Shown one piece after another: positions 8,668 through 13,104 of a DNA stretch of 13,104 bases. This DNA comes from a bacterium. GTDB taxonomy: Bacteria > Chloroflexota > Dormibacteria > UBA8260 > Bog-877. The number at the start of each line of letters is the position of its first letter. Within the stretch, counting starts at the first letter, position 1. The notes below the pieces were generated by a model. The model was not told the origin of the DNA, searched no databases, and worked only from the letters and a program-made list of their open reading frames with translations. Made by a program: the position numbers and the translations under genes. The stretch spans positions 1 through 13,104 of the forward strand of contig JAKAWF010000078.1 in the NCBI GenBank assembly GCA_021817025.1. Reading direction: 5' to 3'.

Positions 8668-9819
8668 ATGCCAGACTTCAAACTGCCAGACCTGGGGGAG
8701 GGCATCACCGAGGGCGAGGTGGTGGAGTGGCGGGTGGCGGAAGGCGCCCAGGTCATGCGCGACCAGGTGCTGGTGGTGATCGGCACGGACAAGGCGACGG
8801 TGGAGATTCCGTCGCCCTTCCAGGGACGGGTGGGCGCGATCCTGGCCGCGGAGGGCGCCGTGGTCCACGTTGGGGACCCCCTGGTGAGGGTCGACTCCGG
8901 TCAGCCGGACGACCAGCCGCCGGCGCCTCTCCCCAGCACCCCCAACTTGGGCCCGGATTCAAAGGCACTGCCTCCGACCGCCAAGCCTGAGTTCATGGGC
9001 GCCCCGGGGGTGCACTTTGTGCCCGCCCTGCCCGCCACTCGCAGGGTGGCACACGAGCGCGGGATCGCCCTGGAGTCGCTCCAGGGCAGCGGTCCAGCGG
9101 GCAGGGTCAGGATGTCGGACCTGGTGGCCGCCGGCCGGCGTGTCGCTCTGCGAGGGACCCATCGGGTGATGGCGGAACGGATGGCGGAGGCGCACCGGCA
9201 CGTACCCCAGGTGACCGTCGTCCTGGAATGCGACATGGGAGAGGTGGAGGCGCTGGTCAGGGCCCCGGCGGCAGACCCGACCGCCGGCGTCGGCTATTCG
9301 ATCCTGGGGCTGATGGCGCTGGCAGCGGTGGCTGGGCTCCGAGCCGCTCCCATTCTCAACGCCAGCTTCGACGAACAGCGGATGGAACTCGAGTATCACG
9401 ACCCGATTCACCTGGGAATCGCGGTCCAGGCGGGTGACGGGCTCAAGGTGGCGACCTTGAAGGATGCCGATCAGCTGGCACCGGGAGATCTGCAGCGGCA
9501 GCTCGGGCGTCTGATAGCGGCGGCTCGGGCTGGGACCCTGGCGGCGGCCGAGCTCTCCGGATCGACCTTCACCATCTCCAGCGCCGGCCGCCTGGGAGGC
9601 CTCCTGGCCACGCCGATCGTCAACTGGCCCAACCTGGCGGTGCTCGGAGTGCATGCCATCGAGGACCGGCCGGTGGTGCGAGAGGGCAGGGTGACGGTGG
9701 GGCGCGTGGCCAACCTCTCGTTGACCTTCGACCACCGGGTGATCGACGGCCTGACCGCGTCCGGCTTCCTCTACCAACTCGTCGATCGGCTCAGCCATCC
9801 CGAGGCTCTGGTCCGGTAG
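8668..9819 (+). CDS. pdhC: dihydrolipoamide acyltransferase (E2) of 2-oxoacid dehydrogenase complex
   Basis: Accepts the acyl group on a lipoyl lysine and passes it to CoA. Domain order in 383 residues: one lipoyl domain (1-77) with the lipoylated lysine K42 in GTDKATVEI; a Pro/Ala-rich linker; a peripheral subunit-binding domain (about 118-153, PATRRVAHERGI to GRVRMSDL); and the catalytic chloramphenicol-acetyltransferase-like domain (about 162-383) with the active-site motif H356-x3-D360-G361 in FDHRVIDG. The start ATG 8668 begins directly at the lipoyl domain (MPDFKLPDLGEG), one base after the E1-beta stop; the open frame upstream is a shadow inside E1-beta. No E3 (lipoamide dehydrogenase) gene follows. 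The next gene is convergent, 71 bases away, with no obvious terminator hairpin plus T run between them. Confidence 0.95.
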   Translation: MPDFKLPDLGEGITEGEVVEWRVAEGAQVMRDQVLVVIGTDKATVEIPSPFQGRVGAILAAEGAVVHVGDPLVRVDSGQPDDQPPAPLPSTPNLGPDSKALPPTAKPEFMGAPGVHFVPALPATRRVAHERGIALESLQGSGPAGRVRMSDLVAAGRRVALRGTHRVMAERMAEAHRHVPQVTVVLECDMGEVEALVRAPAADPTAGVGYSILGLMALAAVAGLRAAPILNASFDEQRMELEYHDPIHLGIAVQAGDGLKVATLKDADQLAPGDLQRQLGRLIAAARAGTLAAAELSGSTFTISSAGRLGGLLATPIVNWPNLAVLGVHAIEDRPVVREGRVTVGRVANLSLTFDHRVIDGLTASGFLYQLVDRLSHPEALVR

Positions 9820-9890
9820 GCCATCTCGGCGATCTTCGCGCCCGGAGCCGGTGGGGACGGCCAGCGCCAGGGGCGCGGCCGCAGCCGCTG

Positions 9891-11201
9891 TCAGACCCAG
9901 CCGAGCGTCACCGGAACCATGAAGAGGCCGAAGCCGATGACCATCAGACAAAGAGCGGTCACCGCGAATCGGTACCAGCCGCGCATGCGCTGATCGGAGG
10001 GCAACGCCTTGGCCTCCAGGGCGAGCAGGAAGCCCAGCACCACGGGCAGCAGGAGCGCGTTGAGGACCTCGACCTCGACGGCCAGGCTGATCAGGTCGAA
10101 GCTGGCCAGCACCACCGCGGCCCCGACCACGTGGGCCAGCAGGTAGATCAGGTAGAAGCGGGCGCTGCTGCGGTTGGGGCGCTGGTTGAGGGAGTGGGCC
10201 CAGCCGAAGACCTCTGAGATGCCCCAGGCGCCAGCCAGGGAGGCCACCAGGGCAGCCACCAAGGCGGCGCCCAGCATGCCCGCGCCCAGCATCAGGCGGG
10301 CTGCCGCCGAACCGAGGAACGGCCGGAGCGCCTGCGAGATCTGGCCCACCGTGTTGAGGGCGGCTCCGGGGTGGGTGATGCCAACGGTGGCGGCCAGCGC
10401 CAGCACCACCATGATCATGATCAGCTGGGTCAGAACCGCCCCCACGGCTGTGTCCTGACGCTCGCGCCGGAGGGAGCCGCGCGCGAGCCCCTTGTCGATG
10501 ACCGCCCCTTGCTGGTAGAAGATCATCCAGGGCATGATCACGGCCCCCACATTGGCCGCCAGCAAGAAGACGTAGGAGCTGCGGCCCAGGGGCAGGCTGC
10601 CCAGGCTGGCGAGGATGGCGGCCGGGTTGGGGTGGGCCATCAGCATCGCTGGAACGAAGACCAGCTCGGCCAGCCCCACGGCGATTCCGATCCTCTCGAA
10701 GCGGCGATAGCTGCCGGTCATGGCGATCGAGATCAGGAAGACGGTGGCCACGGGCACGCTCACCGTGCGCGGAATCCCGAACATCTCGCCCACTCCGGCC
10801 ACGCCCGCGAACTCGGTGATCAGGGCCCCGATCGCGGAGGCGAGCAGGGCGCCTGCCGACAACAACGCCCAGCCCCGGCCGAAGCGATCGCGGATCAGGG
10901 CCCCGTGGCCCCGGCCGGTAACGATCCCCAGCCTCACGGTCATCTCCTGGACGACGTACAGAATCGGAATCAGGACCAGTTGCGGAAGCACCATTCGGTA
11001 TCCCCACTGCGCTCCCGACTGGGCGGCCGTGATCAGGCTGCCCACATCGGTGTCCGCCAGCATCACCACCAGGCCTGGCCCCCAGATCGCCAGCAGGCCG
11101 GCCGCGAGCAGACGGCGCGGGATCCGGCGGCGGCCGGTCGGGGTCTCCGCCGGCGCTGAAGCGCCGTCCAGTGGCGCGACCTCGGGTTGGCCGGGATTCA
11201 T
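9891..11201 (-). CDS. Nramp-like divalent metal transporter with altered metal-site motifs
   Basis: Eleven-helix-type membrane protein of 436 residues in the Nramp (SLC11) superfamily. The first helix, IWGPGLVVMLADTDVGS, matches the Nramp TM1 pattern with its GPG, and ends in AQWGY where classic members have SRFGY. Aligning from that GY places D52-V-G-S55 where canonical Nramps have D-P-G-N, so the metal-binding asparagine is a serine. TM6 reads GAVIMPWMIFYQQ (219-231), replacing the canonical MPH with MPW. Cargo is therefore uncertain: Mn2+/Fe2+ is not safe to assume, and Mg2+ or another cation is possible. About 25 N-terminal residues are cytosolic and Pro/Ala-rich. The ATG at 11201 has only a weak AGG upstream. 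It is monocistronic, with its own promoter and a structured leader. Confidence 0.85.
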   Translation of the reverse strand: MNPGQPEVAPLDGASAPAETPTGRRRIPRRLLAAGLLAIWGPGLVVMLADTDVGSLITAAQSGAQWGYRMVLPQLVLIPILYVVQEMTVRLGIVTGRGHGALIRDRFGRGWALLSAGALLASAIGALITEFAGVAGVGEMFGIPRTVSVPVATVFLISIAMTGSYRRFERIGIAVGLAELVFVPAMLMAHPNPAAILASLGSLPLGRSSYVFLLAANVGAVIMPWMIFYQQGAVIDKGLARGSLRRERQDTAVGAVLTQLIMIMVVLALAATVGITHPGAALNTVGQISQALRPFLGSAAARLMLGAGMLGAALVAALVASLAGAWGISEVFGWAHSLNQRPNRSSARFYLIYLLAHVVGAAVVLASFDLISLAVEVEVLNALLLPVVLGFLLALEAKALPSDQRMRGWYRFAVTALCLMVIGFGLFMVPVTLGWV

Positions 11202-11314
11202 GCGCCCGGCCTGGCGACCGAGCCCACAGCCGTTCCTGGACAGACAGGCAACCCGGGCCGGCGTCGCCGAAGCCGCGCCTCCATGCTGCTCCCGCCCTCT
11301 TCCCCAAGATCCCC

Positions 11315-11349
11315 CAGCTGAGGCAGCCCGTCTCGGGCGACCTCAGCTG
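11315..11349 (-). promoter_or_regulatory. two-part hairpin in the leader of the Nramp-like gene
   Basis: A perfect 9-base inverted repeat, CAGCTGAGG (11315-11323) with CCTCAGCTG (11341-11349), encloses a second perfect 5-base stem GCCCG/CGGGC (11326-11330 and 11334-11338) with a 3-base loop. The two stems are separated by symmetric 2-base internal loops. It lies within the first bases of the predicted transcript, about 115 bases before the ATG. No T run follows on either strand, so it is not a standard terminator. It could stabilise the mRNA, bind a protein, or belong to a larger ligand-sensing leader. I do not recognise a known riboswitch class. Confidence 0.6.
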
Positions 11350-11366
11350 TGAGTTAGCTTCTGCTG

Positions 11367-11395
11367 AGCGTAGGTGTGGAAATCCTGGTAGTCAA
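11367..11395 (-). promoter_or_regulatory. sigma-70-type promoter for the Nramp-like gene
   Basis: On the minus strand, TTGACT (11395-11390) is separated by exactly 17 bases from TACGCT (11372-11367). This is a near-consensus -35 and a TANNNT -10, common in high-GC bacteria. Transcription would start around 11360 and give a roughly 160-base 5' leader containing the hairpin. It is the best promoter-like sequence in the window. Confidence 0.6.
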
Positions 11396-11567
11396 ATCGG
11401 AATTCAGCTGTCGTCGGGCCAGCCCAGCGAATCCTGAGCAGAGCCAGGAATGGGCCGTCTCCCGCAGCACGCCTGCTCCCTGCTCGGGGCGCCCGTCTTC
11501 CGGTGGCCAGCGTCTGCGTCAGGATCGCGAGTTCAACTGAACGCCACTCTCTCCTGGCAACTTCGGC
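11396..11567. other. intergenic region between the anti-sigma gene and the Nramp promoter
   Basis: No gene, tRNA or T-run terminator seen. It holds only short inverted repeats, such as GTTCA/TGAAC at 11531-11542 about 26 bases past the anti-sigma stop, too small to call a terminator. With the leader, the whole non-coding stretch from 11202 to 11567 is about 366 bases. Confidence 0.5.
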
Positions 11568-12221
11568 CTAGAGCTTGGCGCTCAAAAGTGGTCGCCCCGA
11601 GCTGGTGTCCACGGTCAGACTGCTGAGCTCATTGACCGGTATCGAGGACGCCAGCTCCACCAGGACCTGGCGATTGGCAATCGACATCCAGGACCCCACC
11701 TCCGTGCGCGTCCCATCCCGCGCCTTCACCCACGCCACCACCGCGTAGTTGACCGGCAGCCCGGAGACTCGCAGGACGAGTTGTGTCCCCCACGGCCGCT
11801 GCTCGAGGGAAACCGAGCCCGTCGCATGCACCGAAACCGCCATCGGTTGCAGCGCGACGCTGCGCCCCGCGCTGGTCCAGGGAGCGAGCATGATCAGGGC
11901 TACCGCCGCCGCCGCCAGCCCGGCCGCAGTGGATGCCTGCCAGGCGCGAAGGCGGCGGCGATCCCGCACCACGCGCCGACGAGACCGCGCCAGCAGGCCC
12001 GCGAGCAGGCTGCCCCGGACCTGACTCCACCCCTGCGCGAGCTCTCGCTCGGGGAGCTGGCGCAGCGCGTCGGGCAACCGCCCCAGGGAGTCCACCTCCA
12101 GCCGGCATGCCTGGCAGTCGCGGAGATGGGCCTCGACCAGCTGACGGTCGGCGTCATCACAGGCTCCGAGCAGGTAGACGCCCAGCAACTCGCGCACCCG
12201 CGGGTCGTGCCTCAATTCCAA
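11568..12221 (-). CDS. membrane-anchored zinc-finger anti-sigma factor
   Basis: Probable anti-sigma factor for the overlapping ECF sigma gene. With the TTG start at 12221 it has 217 residues. An N-terminal zinc-binding anti-sigma domain (about 1-45) has H5 and the HLRDCQAC motif (H32-x3-C36-x2-C39). An Arg-rich juxtamembrane segment is at 79-92, and one membrane helix is at about 96-113. The outer C-terminal domain of about 100 residues ends SSIPVNELSSLTV...GRPLL, a style seen in RskA-like actinobacterial anti-sigma factors. The start is set by GGAGGAG (12230-12236) eight bases upstream; upstream codons in the frame lie inside the sigma gene and are a shadow. It overlaps the sigma gene by 10 bases, so synthesis is probably coupled. 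The signal sensed is unknown. Confidence 0.88.
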   Translation of the reverse strand: MELRHDPRVRELLGVYLLGACDDADRQLVEAHLRDCQACRLEVDSLGRLPDALRQLPERELAQGWSQVRGSLLAGLLARSRRRVVRDRRRLRAWQASTAAGLAAAAVALIMLAPWTSAGRSVALQPMAVSVHATGSVSLEQRPWGTQLVLRVSGLPVNYAVVAWVKARDGTRTEVGSWMSIANRQVLVELASSIPVNELSSLTVDTSSGRPLLSAKL

Positions 12222-12721
12222 AACCCGGTCTCCTCCAATATCAGGCGGAGCGAGCGCAGAGCATAGTAGGTCCGCGACTTCACCGTGCCTTCCGGGATGC
12301 CCAGAGCCCGCGCCGCTTCCGCGACCGACAGGCCGCCCCAGACACATTGGTGGAGCACCTCCCGGTGCTCCGGGCTGAGCCGCGCCACGGCGGCCGCCAG
12401 AGCCCAGGAGTCCACGATACCTTCGACCTGGTCAACCCCGGTCGTCATCTCGTCGAACACGATCCGCTGGCCGGCTCGCCTCGACCGGGCATCGGCCCGC
12501 CACTCGTCGGCCATGAGGTTGCGGGCCACCGTCAGCAACCATGCCCTGGGCGACCCTTTGGTGCCGTCCAGGGCCGCGGGGTGCTGCCACGCCCGCAGCA
12601 GTGTCTCCTGGACGATGTCCTCCGCCCGGTGGCGGTCGGCGGTGGCTCGCAGCGCGAAGCTGAAGAGCGCCTCGCCGTGCTCGGCGACCAGCGCTTCGAG
12701 TAGCTCGGCATCACCAGCCAT
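12212..12721 (-). CDS. ECF-family RNA polymerase sigma factor
   Basis: Extracytoplasmic-function sigma factor, 169 residues from ATG 12721, normal for the group. Region 2 spans about 8-75: LVAEHGEALFSFALRAT, then AEDIVQETLLRAWQHP, then RAWLLTVARNLMADEWRA. Region 4 spans about 107-160, with the helix-turn-helix GLSVAEAARALGIPEGTVKSRTYY. The frame is open upstream to 12934, but that part includes the end of the neighbouring insertion element and is not sigma-like, so the short form is preferred. ATG 12853 is an alternative giving a 44-residue polar extension. The Shine-Dalgarno before 12721 is poor and too close. It is co-transcribed with its anti-sigma factor. The 197 bases to the insertion element hold no promoter I can identify with confidence. 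Confidence 0.9.
   Translation of the reverse strand: MAGDAELLEALVAEHGEALFSFALRATADRHRAEDIVQETLLRAWQHPAALDGTKGSPRAWLLTVARNLMADEWRADARSRRAGQRIVFDEMTTGVDQVEGIVDSWALAAAVARLSPEHREVLHQCVWGGLSVAEAARALGIPEGTVKSRTYYALRSLRLILEETGFWN
12230..12236 (-). promoter_or_regulatory. Shine-Dalgarno of the anti-sigma gene, inside the sigma gene end
   Basis: GGAGGAG on the minus strand, eight bases before TTG 12221. It lies in the last codons of the sigma factor gene and selects this TTG over another TTG at 12215, which would be 14 bases away. Confidence 0.75.
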
Positions 12722-12918
12722 CCTCACCCGCTCGCGGTCAGCGGATGCTGGCCCGGCCGGGCGCACGCCGGCGGTCTCACTTGACTGACGCCGGATCCTC
12801 ACGTGGCCGCCCCCGCGATGGGTCGGTCTGGCTCGCAGCTCAAGGACACTCATGGTAGCGTCGCGGCCAGGGGCCCCCGAACCGCGCTGGGGGCGGCAGA
12901 GGCGCTCCGTTGCGACAA

Positions 12919-13087
12919 TTGACATCTTCCCCACGGATGAATCCGGGGGATTCCAGTCTCGCCTCGGTTGTCTCGCGGACGGCTTTCACCGCCCCCTCCG
13001 TAGACCGGGGTTGTACTGGCTTTAGCCGACCCACTCTGTCCGGAAGCCCCGCTTCCGGTACCGCCGCAAAGCAGCTGACTCGTGGGT
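12919..13087 (-). ncRNA. candidate omegaRNA (TnpB guide RNA) scaffold
   Basis: The right-end region is highly structured on the minus strand. An outer stem ACCCAC/GTGGGT (13082-13087 with 13029-13034) encloses a perfect 7-base hairpin CCGGAAG/CTTCCGG (13040-13058, 5-base loop). Next is a small GGCT/AGCC hairpin (13018-13027), and then a 10-base terminal hairpin with one bulged base (12928-12950) just before GATGTCAA. TnpB omegaRNAs are known to overlap the tnpB 3' end and finish at the right end, with the flank serving as guide. By that rule the guide would be the flank at 12918-12899 (minus strand, TTGTCGCAACGGAGCG...). The RNA extent at its 5' side is a guess. Confidence 0.5.
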
Positions 13088-13104
13088 TCTCTGGCAACCT
13101 CGAC
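12919..13104 (-). mobile_element. right end of an IS200/IS605-type (TnpB-associated) element, partial
   Basis: Read on the minus strand, the sequence runs from the window edge to a conserved-looking terminus: GGAATCCCC, a hairpin, GGGGA, then GATGTCAA ending at 12919. A hairpin between TCCCC and GGGGA followed by GATGTCAA is the hallmark right end of many IS605/IS1341-type elements, and TCAA is a known right-end cleavage tetranucleotide (IS608). The element extends out of the window past 13104. Any tnpB coding tail in the last roughly 150 bases cannot be assigned to a frame here; one minus frame closes with TAA near 13024 and two stay open. The element points toward the sigma gene. Whether it is a complete or decayed copy cannot be judged. 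Confidence 0.72.

Noticed and set aside
9820..9890. Bidirectional terminator between the convergent E2 and Nramp-like genes
   Set aside because: The 71 bases are GC-rich with only short imperfect repeats and no T or A run.
8959..11307. Minus-strand open frame of 782 codons across E2 and the Nramp-like gene
   Set aside because: It is antisense to the catalytic half of E2 and out of frame with the transporter. Its composition is Arg/Gly/Pro-rich with no domain, typical of GC-rich shadow frames.
11202..11360. Known metal riboswitch (yybP-ykoY, M-box or NiCo) upstream of the Nramp-like gene
   Set aside because: The conserved sequence blocks of those classes were not seen by eye; only the hairpin is supported.
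12840..13097. Minus-strand 85-codon frame at the right edge
   Set aside because: It crosses the insertion-element end and runs into unrelated flanking DNA. It may contain part of a tnpB tail, but the frame is unsupported, so no CDS was called.

Overview
The window is GC-rich and gene-dense, with frequent GTG and TTG start codons. Genes overlap by 4 to 30 bases and intergenic gaps are short. The ferrochelatase resembles the Bacillus (coproporphyrin) type, E1/E2 2-oxoacid dehydrogenase genes are clustered, and there is a caa3-type CtaG. Together these suggest a high-GC, Gram-positive-type or 'terrabacterial' lineage such as Actinomycetota, Chloroflexota or Dormibacterota. I cannot fix the phylum from sequence alone.

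Layout. Bases 1-120 are a complete 5S rRNA, presumably the end of an rrn operon, abutted by eight T residues. Convergent to it on the minus strand lie a polytopic membrane protein with an internal duplication (64-1113) and a CtaG-type cytochrome c oxidase assembly protein (1085-1948). After a roughly 300-base gap comes a tight minus-strand operon read hemH > hemY > folE > rlmN (6449 to 2246). It covers the last porphyrin/heme steps, the first pterin step, and 23S rRNA/tRNA adenine-C2 methylation; two of its three junctions are 4-base stop/start overlaps. A 120-base divergent intergenic region separates it from a plus-strand operon for E1-alpha, E1-beta and E2 of a pyruvate/branched-chain 2-oxoacid dehydrogenase (6570-9819). 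No E3 gene is adjacent. Convergent to that is an Nramp-like transporter (9891-11201, minus) whose metal-site motifs are altered (DVGS for DPGN, MPW for MPH). It is preceded by a roughly 160-base leader with a strong two-part hairpin and a good TTGACT-17-TACGCT promoter. Next is an ECF sigma factor with its overlapping membrane-anchored zinc-finger anti-sigma factor (12721 to 11568, minus).

The right edge (12919-13104) carries the right end of an IS200/IS605-type, TnpB-associated element. It ends in a long hairpin followed by GATGTCAA and looks like the 3' half of an omegaRNA. The element sits about 200 bases upstream of the sigma gene and points toward it. It is the least ordinary part of the window, together with the Nramp-like gene and its leader. 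Most of the rest is housekeeping metabolism. I found no CRISPR array, tRNA or phage module.
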